DNA of 64,000 bases from Kitasatospora phosalacinea (GCF_000716545.1 NZ_JNWZ01000025.1:15450-79449); one strand, 5' to 3'. Shown: positions 35,509 through 44,904, counted from the first letter of the stretch. Program-made: numbers and translations. The notes: generated by a model not told the origin, from the letters alone.

Positions 35509-36480
35509 TCAGTCGAGGGCGCCGTTGATCGTGGCCCGCGGGATGGCGATGCCGGGCACGTGGTAGGCGTCGAGGATCCTGCCGTACGAGCCGTCGTCCA
35601 TCAGGGACTGGAGCGCGGCCTGGACGGCCTCCTTCAGCCCGGGAACCGACTTGGAGACGCCGATCCCGATCGGCGAGGAGCTCGTCGGTCCGACGGCCGC
35701 CTTGCCGAGGACGGTGTCGAACGCGGTGCCCCCGTCCGCCGTGTCCGCCACGTAGGTGGCCGTCACCTCGTCGAGGAAGTCCGCGGACACCTTCCCCGAG
35801 CGGAGCGCGAGCTGTGCCTCGGAGTCCTTCGGGAAGGCGAGGACGGTGATCGGCGGCTTGCCCTCCTGCTTGCAGAGCTCCTGGCGCTGGTCGAGGATCT
35901 TCTGGTGGTTGGTGCCGGTCTGCACCGAGACGCTCCTGCCGCACACGTCGGTGACGGCCCTGATGCCGTCGGGGTTGCCCTCCCTGACCAGCCAGCCCGG
36001 CCCGGCGTTGAGGTAGTCGACGAAGTCGACGGCCTCCTCGCGCGCCTTCTTGTCCGTCATGGCGGACATGACGGCGTCGAACTTGCCGGCCTGCACCGCC
36101 GGGAGGAGGCCGTCGAACTTCTGGCCCGTGAACTCGAACCCGACGCCGAGCCGCGCGCCGATCGCCCGGCCGAGGTCGTAGTCGATGCCGGTGATGTCCT
36201 TACTGCCCTCGGTGACGTACATCTCGAAGGGCGGGTAGGGCAGGTCGGTGGCGACCCGGACCTTGCCCGCCTTCCTGATCGCGGCGGGCAACCCGGCGGC
36301 GAGCTTCGGGTCCGACGAGATCGGGACGCCCTTGACGACGGTGGTGGTCGGCGAGGCGGACCCGCCGCTCCCGGCCGGGTCGGCCGGGGAGGATCCGCAG
36401 GCGGTCAGCGCGAGGCCGCAGGCGGTCGCCAGGGCCGCGGAGGTGAGCGCTCTGATCGTGGCGGTGCTGGAGGAGGTCAT
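35509..36480 (-). CDS. Polar amino-acid ABC transporter binding lipoprotein (family 3)
   Basis: A 323-residue lipoprotein with lipobox LTAC, Cys28. The family 3 ligand-binding core shows VRVATDLPYPPFEMYVTEGS then ITGIDYDLGRAIGARLG and AVMSAMTDKKAREEAVDFVD. It is a close paralogue of the binding protein at 38522: same order of motifs and similar length. No permease lies next to it, so it probably delivers its ligand to the permease encoded at 39483. The upstream region has the shared TGTAAC element. Confidence 0.92.
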   Translation of the reverse strand: MTSSSTATIRALTSAALATACGLALTACGSSPADPAGSGGSASPTTTVVKGVPISSDPKLAAGLPAAIRKAGKVRVATDLPYPPFEMYVTEGSKDITGIDYDLGRAIGARLGVGFEFTGQKFDGLLPAVQAGKFDAVMSAMTDKKAREEAVDFVDYLNAGPGWLVREGNPDGIRAVTDVCGRSVSVQTGTNHQKILDQRQELCKQEGKPPITVLAFPKDSEAQLALRSGKVSADFLDEVTATYVADTADGGTAFDTVLGKAAVGPTSSSPIGIGVSKSVPGLKEAVQAALQSLMDDGSYGRILDAYHVPGIAIPRATINGALD

Positions 36481-36534
36481 GGGGAGCCCTTCGATCGTGC
36501 GCCTCGGAGGAGTGCGGGCGCGGCGCGAACAGAA

Positions 36535-36578
36535 GTTACATCTGTCTCAGGTTTGGCGAACATGTATCGCGAGTTACG
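36535..36578. promoter_or_regulatory. Shared GTTACA-N22-TGTATC element before the binding-protein gene
   Basis: GTTACA (36535-36540) and TGTATC (36563-36568) are 22 bases apart, with a further GTTACG at 36573-36578. In the direction of transcription it reads GATACA-N22-TGTAACTTCT, which ends with the same ten bases as the S51-peptidase element. The rest of the gap up to 36873 shows nothing recognisable. Confidence 0.55.
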
Positions 36579-36873
36579 TTCGCGCAACGGTGTCGAAGGA
36601 GGGGGCGGTCGCACCGTCCCGGGGCACCGTGGACCCCCACTCGACGCCCACCGGGCCCGGCGGCCGCCGCCGCGTCGAGCACGACTTCCTCCCTCGAACT
36701 CACGCGGCGCGCGGCGTGCGGTGGCGCAGCGGCGCCCGGTGCGCGAGGTCGCGGGGGAGGAGGGGGCGCTCACGCCGAGCGGTGCGCAGACGATGCGACT
36801 CACGCCGGGTGGACCCGAGGGGGACAGTCGGTCGCGGGGGCAACGTTCCAGTGGCAAGAAACGGAGCACTGCC

Positions 36874-37407
36874 ATGGATTTCCGCGACGAACTTCCCATC
36901 GACCACCGGCTCGCCAACGTCTACCGGATCGGAGCGGGGCTGTGCGGCATGGCGCTGCTGGTCTTCGGCTGCCTGGGTCTGGCGGACGGCCTGGCGTACT
37001 TCGGCACCCAGGGCGAGCGGGTCGCCGGCCTGTCGAGCAACGGCCTGCTCAGCCTGGTCTCCATCGCCACCGCGGCGGTGCTGATCGCCGGGGCCGTGAT
37101 CGGCGGCAACACCGCGTCCACGATCAACATCGTGGTGGGCACCCTCTTCGTCCTGAGCGGGTTCGTCAACCTCGCCCTGCTCGACTCGGGCGCCAACGTG
37201 CTGGCGTTCCGGATCCCCAACGTCCTGTTCAGTTTCGTGATGGGCCTGGTCATCGCGACGTTCGGGATGTACGGCCGGGTCAGCTCCAAGCTCCCGCACG
37301 ACAACCCGTACTGGCGGCACCGCCACCCCGGGGCGGCCGGGCCCCTGGTGGCGCGGCCGCTCCCCGACCCGGCGCCCCGCCCGGGCATCACCGGCCCGGC
37401 CCGGTGA
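36874..37407 (+). CDS. DUF4383 family membrane protein
   Basis: A 177-residue membrane protein with four hydrophobic segments (about 20-40, 60-82, 85-108, 118-138) and the family features VYRIGAGLCGMALLVFGCLG and STINIVVGTLFVLSGFVNLA. The tail is Pro/Arg-rich and cytoplasmic. DUF4383 proteins are common in actinobacteria and of unknown function. The ATG at 36874 follows a GGAG eight bases upstream. Confidence 0.88.
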   Translation: MDFRDELPIDHRLANVYRIGAGLCGMALLVFGCLGLADGLAYFGTQGERVAGLSSNGLLSLVSIATAAVLIAGAVIGGNTASTINIVVGTLFVLSGFVNLALLDSGANVLAFRIPNVLFSFVMGLVIATFGMYGRVSSKLPHDNPYWRHRHPGAAGPLVARPLPDPAPRPGITGPAR

Positions 37408-37512
37408 GCCGGACGCGCGACGCCGATCGAATCCAAGGGCGGCTCCTGCGGGCCCTGACCGCCAGGGCCCGCGGGAGCCGGAAGAGGCCGGCCGCCGAGA
37501 GGGAGGCACAGC

Positions 37513-38259
37513 ATGGACATCGTCGGGGCGCGGCTGCTCGTGGTGGGTGCGACGGGTGGGCTCGGCGGGCTGGTGGCCGGGCTCGCGGCCGACCGCGGGG
37601 CGCGCGTCGTTCCCGCCGGCCGGGACGTCGGACGGCTCGCGGCCGTGGCCCGGCGCGTCGGCTCCCCGTTCTCGCAGACCTTCGACGCGTACGACCTCGA
37701 CCGCTGTTCCGCGCTCGCCGGTCGGGCCGCCGAGCACCTGGGCGGACTCGACGCCGTCCTGGTCGCCATCGGCGCCGTGGCGTTCGGGCGGGTCGAGGAC
37801 GTGCCGGCCGAGATCGAGGAACACCTGATGGCGGTCAACGCCCTGGCTCCGATCGCCGTCCTGCGAGGGGCCCTCCGCGCCGTCGGCGGGGGCGGTGCCG
37901 TCGGAGCCGTCACCGGGATCGTCGTCGAGCGTCCGACGGCCTCGGCGGGTGCCTACCGCGCGTCGAAGGCGGCGCTCAGCGGATGGCTCGAGACCGCGCG
38001 CCTGGAACAGCGCGGCAGGGCGGTCGGCGTCCTGGAGGCCCGACCTCCCCACCTGGCGACCGGTTTCGCGGAGCGCGCCGTCGCCGGGGTCCTGCCGCGC
38101 CTGCCCGCCGGGAGCGACCCCGCTCCGTGGGCCGCCGCCGTCCTCGACGGGCTGTTCGCGGGTGCGGAACTCGTCCGCCCGGATTCCGGCGACGGCCGGA
38201 CCCCCCGCGCCGGCACGGCTGCCCGGGCCGCGTCCGCCCGGCGGCCGGGACGGGGCTGA
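37513..38259 (+). CDS. Short-chain dehydrogenase-like protein
   Basis: A 248-residue protein with a Rossmann start LLVVGATGGLGGLVAGLAAD (the glycine loop is GATGGLG) and the SDR catalytic pair in YRASK. The C-terminal third diverges from classical SDRs, with ARPPHLATGFAERAVAG and an Arg/Ala-rich tail. The usual NAG motif is replaced by AIGAV. Activity as an oxidoreductase is likely but the substrate is unknown. GAGAGGGAGG precedes the ATG. Confidence 0.85.
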   Translation: MDIVGARLLVVGATGGLGGLVAGLAADRGARVVPAGRDVGRLAAVARRVGSPFSQTFDAYDLDRCSALAGRAAEHLGGLDAVLVAIGAVAFGRVEDVPAEIEEHLMAVNALAPIAVLRGALRAVGGGGAVGAVTGIVVERPTASAGAYRASKAALSGWLETARLEQRGRAVGVLEARPPHLATGFAERAVAGVLPRLPAGSDPAPWAAAVLDGLFAGAELVRPDSGDGRTPRAGTAARAASARRPGRG

Positions 38260-38409
38260 CGCCGGCTCTTGCGTGCGTCCGATCGAGTCGCGAGCAGCGG
38301 AATCAGAACGTACAGAAGGCTGGTTGTTGCCGGTAGATGTAACGACCTGGCGAGGTGGGTCCTTCGCCATCTGAGGGCTCATCAGTGCTTTTCCTGGGAT
38401 TCATCGACC

Positions 38410-38464
38410 GTTACGGATTCGTAATCTTTGTTACATATAGCCATCGAGATGGTTTACCTGTAAC
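38410..38464 (+). promoter_or_regulatory. Composite operator/promoter of the amino-acid ABC operon
   Basis: GTTACA (38430-38435) and TGTAAC (38459-38464) form an inverted repeat with a 23-base centre. The centre contains a second inverted repeat, CCATC-GA-GATGG. A third pair, GTTACG (38410) and CGTAAT (38420), lies just upstream, and a lone TGTAAC lies at 38338. The island is clearly AT-richer than its surroundings. The outer repeat matches the elements at 31206 and 36535. Confidence 0.6.
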
Positions 38465-38521
38465 GTCCTGGCCTGCGGCGCGGCCCCCTCGGCGCCGCCC
38501 AGGTTCTCGAAAGGTTGCTCC

Positions 38522-39481
38522 GTGAACTCCTCTGCCCTCCGCAGACCGGCCCTGCCGGCCGCCCTCGTCCTGTGCAGTTCCCTGGCCCTGACCGCTTGCG
38601 GGAGCGGCGGGAGCAACGGAACCGGCGCTCCCGCGGCGGCGGGCCCGGTCACGGTCGCCGGTGTCAGCATCAGCTCCGATCCCGCCCTGCACGACGTGCT
38701 CCCCGAGGCGGTCCGGAAGTCCGGCAAGGTCCGGGTCGCCACCGACGTCCCCTACCCGCCGTTCGAGATGTACGTCTCCGAGGGCAGCAAGGAGATGACC
38801 GGCCTCGACTACGACCTCGGACAGGCGCTCGGCGCCAAGCTCGGCGTCCGCTTCGAGTTCCAGGCGCAGAAGTTCGACGGCATCGTCCCCGCCCTCCAGG
38901 CCGGCAAGTACGACGCCGCGATCAGCGCCATCACCGACAACCGGGAGCGCGAGCAGGTCGTCGACTTCGTCGACTACTCCGTCTCCGGCAGCGGCGTCCT
39001 GATCGCCAAGGGCAATCCCGAGAAGATCACCACCCTCGACGACCTGTGCGGGCGCGCCGTCGCCGTGCAGACCGCCACCAACCAGCAGAAGCTCCTGGAG
39101 AAGCACCAGGACAGGTGCCGCGAACTCGGCAGGGGCGCCGTCGACGTCCAGACCTTCCCCAAGGACTCCGACGCCCAACTCGCCCTGCGCTCCGGCAAGG
39201 TCGTCGCCGACGTCCTCACCAAGCCCGCCGCCGGCTGGACCGCGAAGACCGCCGACGGCGGCTCCGCGTTCGAGGTCGCCGACGACCCGGCCGCGCTCGG
39301 TGGCTACAACGCCTCCCCGAACGGCATCGCCGTCGCCAAGAACCTGCCGCAGCTGACCGACGCGGTGAGCAAGGCCCTGCAGGCCCTGATCGACGACGGC
39401 TCGCTCGCCAGGATCTACGACAAGTACGGCGTCGCCTCCATCGCGGTCGAGCAGGCCACCAAGAACAGCGCGGTGGACTGA
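38522..39481 (+). CDS. Amino-acid ABC transporter binding lipoprotein (family 3)
   Basis: A 319-residue lipoprotein starting at GTG with lipobox LTAC, Cys26. It carries VRVATDVPYPPFEMYVSEGS, TGLDYDLGQALGAKLG and SAITDNREREQVVDFVDYS. It binds a polar amino acid or dipeptide outside the membrane for the permease one base downstream. Its paralogue is at 35509. The promoter has the shared GTTACA-N23-TGTAAC element. Confidence 0.95.
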   Translation: MNSSALRRPALPAALVLCSSLALTACGSGGSNGTGAPAAAGPVTVAGVSISSDPALHDVLPEAVRKSGKVRVATDVPYPPFEMYVSEGSKEMTGLDYDLGQALGAKLGVRFEFQAQKFDGIVPALQAGKYDAAISAITDNREREQVVDFVDYSVSGSGVLIAKGNPEKITTLDDLCGRAVAVQTATNQQKLLEKHQDRCRELGRGAVDVQTFPKDSDAQLALRSGKVVADVLTKPAAGWTAKTADGGSAFEVADDPAALGGYNASPNGIAVAKNLPQLTDAVSKALQALIDDGSLARIYDKYGVASIAVEQATKNSAVD

Positions 39482-39482
39482 C

Positions 39483-40445
39483 GTGCCCGCCACCGCACAC
39501 CGCTCCGCCGAGCCCGCGGCGAACGCGGCCGGCGGGACGGAGGACCTGGTCGCCGTACCCGTGCGCCACTGGGGACGCTGGATCGCCGCCGCCCTCGCGC
39601 TCGTCTCCCTCGTCGGCCTGGTCGGCTCGCTCGCCAAGAACCCGAACCTGCACTGGGACGTCGTCGGCCACTACCTGTTCGCCGACCTGATCTTCGACGG
39701 CCTGACCACCACCCTGTGGCTGACCGCCGCCGCGATGGCCCTCGGCCTGGGCCTGGGCACCCTGGTCGCCGTCATGCGGCTGTCCGCCAACCCCGTCCTG
39801 TACGGGCTGTCCACCGGCTTCGTCTGGCTGTTCCGCGGCACCCCGCTGCTGGTCCAGATCATCTTCTGGGCGTACGCGGCCGCGCTTTACAAGCACCTGA
39901 TGATCGGCATCCCGTTCACCACGGTCACCTTCGTCGAGTTCGACACCAACAGCCTGCTCACCCCGTCCGTCGCGGCGCTGCTCGCGCTGGGCCTGAACGA
40001 GGCCGCCTACGCCTCGGAGATCGTCCGGGCCGGCATCCAGTCCGTCGACCCGGGCCAGACCGAGGCCGCCCACTCGCTGGGCATGAAGCCCGCGCTGACG
40101 ATGCGCCGGATCGTGCTGCCGCAGGCGATGAAGGTCATCATCCCGCCGATGGGCAACGAGACCATCAACATGCTCAAGACCACCGCGTACGTCTCGGTGA
40201 TCGCCGCGCACGACCTGATGTCCAACATCCAGGACGTGTACGCCCAGAACTACCAGGTCATCCCGATGCTGGTGGTCGCCGCCCTCTGGTACCTGGCACT
40301 GACCACGGTGCTGTCCGCGCCGCAGGCGTGGCTGGAGCGCCGCTACGGCCGGGGCACCGCCCGCGCCGGGCACGTCTCCCCGCTGCGGCGGATGTTCACC
40401 GGCCTGCCCGGCCTGCTCCCCACCACCCGCGAACGGAAGGGCTGA
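39483..40445 (+). CDS. Amino-acid ABC transporter permease (HisM/GlnP type)
   Basis: A 320-residue membrane protein with about five helices and the family loop [20 protein letters not shown], followed by [20 protein letters not shown]. The N-terminus is a 30-residue soluble tail. GTG start two bases after the binding-protein stop. Only one permease gene is present, so it should work as a homodimer. Confidence 0.95.
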   Translation: MPATAHRSAEPAANAAGGTEDLVAVPVRHWGRWIAAALALVSLVGLVGSLAKNPNLHWDVVGHYLFADLIFDGLTTTLWLTAAAMALGLGLGTLVAVMRLSANPVLYGLSTGFVWLFRGTPLLVQIIFWAYAAALYKHLMIGIPFTTVTFVEFDTNSLLTPSVAALLALGLNEAAYASEIVRAGIQSVDPGQTEAAHSLGMKPALTMRRIVLPQAMKVIIPPMGNETINMLKTTAYVSVIAAHDLMSNIQDVYAQNYQVIPMLVVAALWYLALTTVLSAPQAWLERRYGRGTARAGHVSPLRRMFTGLPGLLPTTRERKG

Positions 40446-40449
40446 ACCG

Positions 40450-41214
40450 ATGGCCCGCCCCATGGTGCACGCCGAGGGCGTGCGCAAGCACTTCGGCAGG
40501 CTGGACGTCCTCAAGGGCATCGACCTGACCGTGGAGCGCGGAGAGGTCTGCTGCCTGCTCGGCCCGTCCGGCTCCGGCAAGTCGACCTTCCTGCGCTGCA
40601 TCAACCACCTGGAGAAGGTCGACGGCGGCCGGCTCACCGTCGACGGCGACCTGGTCGGCTACCGGCAGGCCGGCAACCGGCTGCACGAACTGCGCGAGGC
40701 CGAGGTCGCCGAGCGGCGCCGCGCGATCGGCATGGTCTTCCAGCGCTTCAACCTCTTCCCGCACCTGACCGCCCTGGAGAACGTCACCGAGGCGCCGGTC
40801 CGGGTCGCCGGGGTCAACCGCACCGACGCCCGCGCGGAGGCCCTGCGCCTGCTGGAGCGGGTCGGCCTCGCCGACCGCGCCGACCACTACCCGGCCCAGC
40901 TCTCCGGCGGCCAGCAGCAGCGGGTGGCGATCGCCCGGGCGCTGGCGATGAAGCCCAAGCTGATGCTCTTCGACGAGCCGACCTCCGCCCTCGACCCCGA
41001 ACTCGTCGGCGACGTCCTGGACGTGATGCGCGGCCTGGCCGCCGACGGCATGACGATGGTCGTGGTCACCCACGAGATCGGCTTCGCCCGCGAGGTCGGC
41101 GACACCGCCGTCTTCATGGACGAGGGCGTGGTCGTCGAAGCCGGCGACCCGCGCAGGGTCCTGGTCGAACCCGAGCAGGAGCGCACCCGGGCGTTCCTCT
41201 CCAAGGTCCTGTGA
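40450..41214 (+). CDS. Amino-acid ABC transporter ATP-binding protein
   Basis: A 254-residue ATPase. Walker A is GPSGSGKST (38-46), the signature is LSGGQQQR, and Walker B is [14 protein letters not shown], followed by the switch histidine in VTHEIGFA. It powers the import system encoded directly upstream. Its stop overlaps the GTG of the M20 peptidase by four bases, so transport and peptidase are coupled at translation. Confidence 0.97.
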   Translation: MARPMVHAEGVRKHFGRLDVLKGIDLTVERGEVCCLLGPSGSGKSTFLRCINHLEKVDGGRLTVDGDLVGYRQAGNRLHELREAEVAERRRAIGMVFQRFNLFPHLTALENVTEAPVRVAGVNRTDARAEALRLLERVGLADRADHYPAQLSGGQQQRVAIARALAMKPKLMLFDEPTSALDPELVGDVLDVMRGLAADGMTMVVVTHEIGFAREVGDTAVFMDEGVVVEAGDPRRVLVEPEQERTRAFLSKVL

Positions 41215-42422
41215 GCGCCCCCGCCGAACCGGCGAGCCGGCAGGCCGCCGCCGAACTGGCGGCCGCCGCCGAGCAGGCCCTGCCCCGCTACCTCGCCGAC
41301 CTCGCCGACCTCGTCGCCATCGACTCCGGCTCCTACAACGCCGCCGGTGTGAACCGGGTCGCCGACTGGTTCGAGCACCGGCTGCGCTCGATCGGGTTCA
41401 CCACCGAGCGCACCGCCCCCGGGCGGGTGGACGGACACCGCTTCGGGGACGTGCTCGTCGCCAGGCTCACCGGGTCCGTACCGGTGGAGGACGGGGGAGC
41501 GCGGATCGTCCTCGTCGGCCACATGGACACCGTCTTCGAGGACGGCGCCGCCGCGGCCCGCCCGTTCCTCGTCCTGGACGGCCGGGCCCACGGCCCGGGC
41601 GTCAGCGACGACAAGGGCGGCCTGCTGGCCGGTGTCACCGCGGCGGAACTCCTGGTCCGCCACGGCCGGACGGCCTTCGCCGAGCTCGTCGTCCTCGCCA
41701 CCCCCGACGAGGAGGTCGGCTCGCCGGCCAGCCGCCCGGTCACCGAGCGCACCGCGGCCGGGGCGCACTACGCGCTCGGCCTGGAGTGCGCCCGGGAGAA
41801 CGGCGACCTGGTCATCGCGCGCAAGGGCGTCGCCGACCTGCTGGTCACCGTCACCGGGAGGGCCGCGCACGCCGGGATCGAGCCCGAACGCGGCGCCAAC
41901 GCCGCCCTCGCCGCCGCCCACCTGGTGGTCGCCCTGCAAGCCCTCAACGGCACCTGGCCGGGCGTCACGCTGAACGTCGGCGTCGTCCGCGCGGGCACCC
42001 GCACCAACATCGTCTGCCCCCGGGCCGAGCTCTACGTCGAGGTCCGCGCCGCCACCACCGTCGGCCTGGACACCGCGATCGCCGAGATCCGCACGGTCGC
42101 CGCCCGGACCGTCGTCGAGGGCACCGCGGCCCGCGTCGACCAGCTCGACCTGTGCCCGCCCATGGAGCACACCCCGCAGGCGGCGGCCGTGCTCGCCGCG
42201 GCCCTCCGCACCGGCGCCGACCTCGGCCTGCGGATCCGCGGCGCCTCCACGGGCGGCGTGGGCGACGCGAACCTCACCTCGGGCCTGGGCATCCCCACCC
42301 TCGACGGCCTCGGCCCGGTCGGCGGGGCCGACCACACCCCCGAGGAGTGGCTCGACACCGCCGGCGCACCCGGCCGGATCGCCCTGCTGGCGATGCTCAT
42401 CGAGCGCCTCGGACGGCGCTGA
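41211..42422 (+). CDS. M20 family metallopeptidase (carboxypeptidase G2-like)
   Basis: A 403-residue cytoplasmic peptidase. The zinc site is complete: GHMDTV (His104, Asp106), GVSDDKGG (bridging Asp133), PDEEVG (catalytic Glu167, Glu168), LECAREN and [11 protein letters not shown] dimerisation lid with [17 protein letters not shown] interrupts the catalytic domain, as in CPG2 and related enzymes. It removes or splits acidic amino-acid amides or dipeptides. Being fused by overlap to an amino-acid importer and followed by an S51 peptidase, it is a candidate for cleaving imported beta-aspartyl dipeptides, which is inference. Confidence 0.93.
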   Translation: MSAPAEPASRQAAAELAAAAEQALPRYLADLADLVAIDSGSYNAAGVNRVADWFEHRLRSIGFTTERTAPGRVDGHRFGDVLVARLTGSVPVEDGGARIVLVGHMDTVFEDGAAAARPFLVLDGRAHGPGVSDDKGGLLAGVTAAELLVRHGRTAFAELVVLATPDEEVGSPASRPVTERTAAGAHYALGLECARENGDLVIARKGVADLLVTVTGRAAHAGIEPERGANAALAAAHLVVALQALNGTWPGVTLNVGVVRAGTRTNIVCPRAELYVEVRAATTVGLDTAIAEIRTVAARTVVEGTAARVDQLDLCPPMEHTPQAAAVLAAALRTGADLGLRIRGASTGGVGDANLTSGLGIPTLDGLGPVGGADHTPEEWLDTAGAPGRIALLAMLIERLGRR

Positions 42423-42590
42423 CACCCCCTCACGGGCCGCCGGACGCCCCCGGACCGGCCCGCGCGGGTCCGCTCGCCCCGCCCCGCGCGCCCCGCCCCG
42501 CGCGGGCCGCACCACCGCCGGGTGCGCACCACCCCGGACGCCCACCCGGCGGGGCACGGTTCCAGAATCCAACGACCACGGAGTTCCCGG

Positions 42591-43886
42591 ATGAACCGAC
42601 ACCTCCGCACCCGCTGCGGGCGGACCGCCCTCGCCCTGGCGGCCGCACTGACCCTCCTCACCCCGACCGCCCAGGCCGCCTCCGCCCGGCCGGCCGGGGC
42701 GGGGGGCACCATGATCCTCGTGGGCGGCGGCCTGCAGGACGGCAACGGCCGGATCTACGGCGAGATCGTCCAGAAGGCCGGCGGCGTCGGGAAGGCGCGC
42801 ATCGGCGTCCTGACCGCCGCCTCCGTCCCCGAGAGCCAGGACCCCGACGCCGCCGACCCGGACGCCTGCTCCAACTCCCGCTGCAACGGCCGCTACTACG
42901 CGGACCTCTTCAAGCACTACGGCGCCGCCGACGCCCAGTGGATCCCCGTCGACATCGAGCACGTCGACGCGGCCGACTCGGACGCCGTGGTCGCCCAGGT
43001 CGAGTCCATGACCGGCTTCTTCTTCGGGGGCGGCGACCAGTACCGCTACGTCACCAGCCTCCTGCACGGCGACGCGCACACCGACTCCAAGGTCATGGCG
43101 GCCATCCGCCGCAAGCTCGCCGCCGGAGCCGTCGTCGCGGGCTCCAGCGCCGGCGCGCAGATCGCCTCCGGGCCCGACATGGTCACCGGCGGCGACAGCT
43201 ACCAGGCCCTGCGCGACGGCAGCACCCCCGGCTACTTCGAGGACCCGACCCGGCTCGGTTACCTCCCGCAGGGCGGCTTCGGCCTCTTCGACGCCGGCCT
43301 GCTCGACACCCACACCGGCACCTACGGTCGCGAGGGCCGCGCGGTCCGGCTGGCCGCCGACACCGGCCACGACCGGGTCTTCGCCCTCGACGAGGACACC
43401 GCGATCGAGGTCGAGCACGCCGGCACCCGTGGCGAGGCCCTCCGGGTCCTCGGCACCCACGGCGTCTCGGTGTTCGACCTGCGCTCCGCCCGGACCCCCA
43501 CGGCCGCGGGCCGCTGGGCCGTCGACGGGGTCCGCTACAGCTACCTCACCGACGGGGACCGCTACGACCCGCGGACCTGGCACGCGCAGGCCGGAGAGGG
43601 CAAGCGCGCCCTCACCCGGCCCTCCGACACCCCCGTGCCGGCCAACCACGACGCGTTCTACTCCGCCGCCGACCCGCACGGCGTCCCCTACTCCTTCTCC
43701 GGCACCGCCCGCGCCCTCACCGCGACCACCGCCCAGCGCACCGCGACCGCCGACACCTTCGAGTCCGCTCCCGCGTTCACGGCCCTCTTCCGCAAGCGCG
43801 GCGACACCCGGGCGTGGACCGTCGACGGCACCACCGCAGCCTCCTTCACCGACCTGGAGGTCGGCGTCCACCCGGCCGCGGACTGA
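42591..43886 (+). CDS. Secreted cyanophycinase-like S51 peptidase
   Basis: A 431-residue exported enzyme. Signal peptide to about AQA (29). The S51 core shows ILVGGGLQDGNGRIYGEIVQ, FFFGGGDQYRYV (146-153 region) and the nucleophile loop AGSSAGAQ, Ser186, as in cyanophycinases. An extra region after about 260 (HDRVFALDEDTAIEVEHAG onward) is a beta-rich C-terminal domain. ATG at 42591 follows GGAG. It is 168 bases after the M20 gene with no clear terminator between, so it may share the transporter transcript. It should cut isopeptide-linked Asp-Arg polymers; substrate is by family. Confidence 0.9.
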   Translation: MNRHLRTRCGRTALALAAALTLLTPTAQAASARPAGAGGTMILVGGGLQDGNGRIYGEIVQKAGGVGKARIGVLTAASVPESQDPDAADPDACSNSRCNGRYYADLFKHYGAADAQWIPVDIEHVDAADSDAVVAQVESMTGFFFGGGDQYRYVTSLLHGDAHTDSKVMAAIRRKLAAGAVVAGSSAGAQIASGPDMVTGGDSYQALRDGSTPGYFEDPTRLGYLPQGGFGLFDAGLLDTHTGTYGREGRAVRLAADTGHDRVFALDEDTAIEVEHAGTRGEALRVLGTHGVSVFDLRSARTPTAAGRWAVDGVRYSYLTDGDRYDPRTWHAQAGEGKRALTRPSDTPVPANHDAFYSAADPHGVPYSFSGTARALTATTAQRTATADTFESAPAFTALFRKRGDTRAWTVDGTTAASFTDLEVGVHPAAD

Positions 43887-43925
43887 TCCCGGCCCCCGCT
43901 CCGGGGAACCGGAACCGCTCGGTGA

Positions 43926-43960
43926 TCTCCGCAGCCCGGCACTTCGCTAGGCTGCGGAGA
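43926..43960 (+). promoter_or_regulatory. Palindrome at the RpiR gene promoter
   Basis: Perfect 11-base arms TCTCCGCAGCC (43926-43936) and GGCTGCGGAGA (43950-43960) around 13 bases that include CGCTAGGCT, a plausible -10 (TAGGCT at 43948-43953). It lies 56-90 bases before the RpiR start. It could be an autoregulatory operator or the terminator of the upstream gene. Confidence 0.55.
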
Positions 43961-44015
43961 CACGTTCCGCCCAGCACGCCGAAGACCGCCCGCAGACCGG
44001 GAAGGGAACCCGTCC

Positions 44016-44900
44016 ATGCCCACCGTCACGCTCGCCGAGGACATCCGCCAACGACTCGGCGACTGCAGTCCCGCCGAGCGCAAGGTCGGCAGGATCCTGC
44101 TCGCCGGGTGGCCGGCCGCGGGCTTCGAGACCATCGCCACCCTCGCCGAGCGCGCGGGCGTCAGCGCCCCCACCGTCATCCGGTTCGTCAACCGCCTCGG
44201 CTACCGGGGCTTCCCGGACTTCCAGGCGGCACTGCGCGCGGAACTCGACGAACGCCACGCCTCGCCCGTGACGCTCTACAGCAGCGGCAACTACGGCAGC
44301 GCCGCCGCCGACCCCGCAGCCGTCGGGGCCAAGGCCGAGAACCTCCTCGCCCACGGCCGCGAGGTGTTCACCGCGGCGGTCGACCGCACCCTCGCGGAGG
44401 TCACCCCGCACGACCTCGACCGGGCCGTCCAGCTCCTCGCCGACCCCAAGCGGCGCATCACCCTCGTCGGCGGCCGCTTCACGAACCTCTTCGCCCAGTA
44501 CCTCGGGCTCCACCTGATGCAGGTGCGCGACGACGTCCGCTTCCTCCCCGACCGGCCCGTCGAGCGCACCGCCCTGCTCTCCTCCCTCGCCCGCCGCGAC
44601 GTCCTCGTCGTGTTCGACTACCGCCGCTACGAGGAGGACAAGGTCACTGTCGCCGAACTCGTCCGCGAGGCCGGGGGACGCGTCGTCCTGTTCACCGACA
44701 CCTGGCTCTCGCCCGTGAGCACCCACGCGGAGGTCGTCTTCTCCAGCCAGGTCGGCGCCCCCTCGCCGTACGACAGCCTGGTGCCGAGCCTCGCCGTGGT
44801 CGAGAGCCTCGTCGCCGGACTGATAGCGGAACTGGGCGACCGGGCCCACCAGCACATGCGCCACAACGAGGAGACCGCCACCCGCGCGGGCCTCACCTGA
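44016..44900 (+). CDS. MurR/RpiR family transcriptional regulator
   Basis: A 294-residue regulator. The N-terminal HTH_6 domain (about 1-80) has the motif ETIATLAERAGVSAPTVIRF followed by VNRLGYRGFPDFQAALRAEL. The SIS domain (about 125-270) has ITLVGGRFTNLFAQYLGLHL and VVFDYRRYEEDKVTVAELVR. SIS domains bind phosphosugars in most members, but some RpiR proteins control amino-acid genes. As the last gene of this block and the only regulator in it, it is the candidate controller of the shared TGTAAC promoters. Confidence 0.92.
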   Translation: MPTVTLAEDIRQRLGDCSPAERKVGRILLAGWPAAGFETIATLAERAGVSAPTVIRFVNRLGYRGFPDFQAALRAELDERHASPVTLYSSGNYGSAAADPAAVGAKAENLLAHGREVFTAAVDRTLAEVTPHDLDRAVQLLADPKRRITLVGGRFTNLFAQYLGLHLMQVRDDVRFLPDRPVERTALLSSLARRDVLVVFDYRRYEEDKVTVAELVREAGGRVVLFTDTWLSPVSTHAEVVFSSQVGAPSPYDSLVPSLAVVESLVAGLIAELGDRAHQHMRHNEETATRAGLT

Positions 44901-44904
44901 GGTT

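Noticed and set aside
40887..43871. Minus-strand frame of nearly 1000 codons across the ATPase, M20 and S51 genes
   Set aside because: It spans three well-supported genes on the other strand and encodes no recognisable domain.
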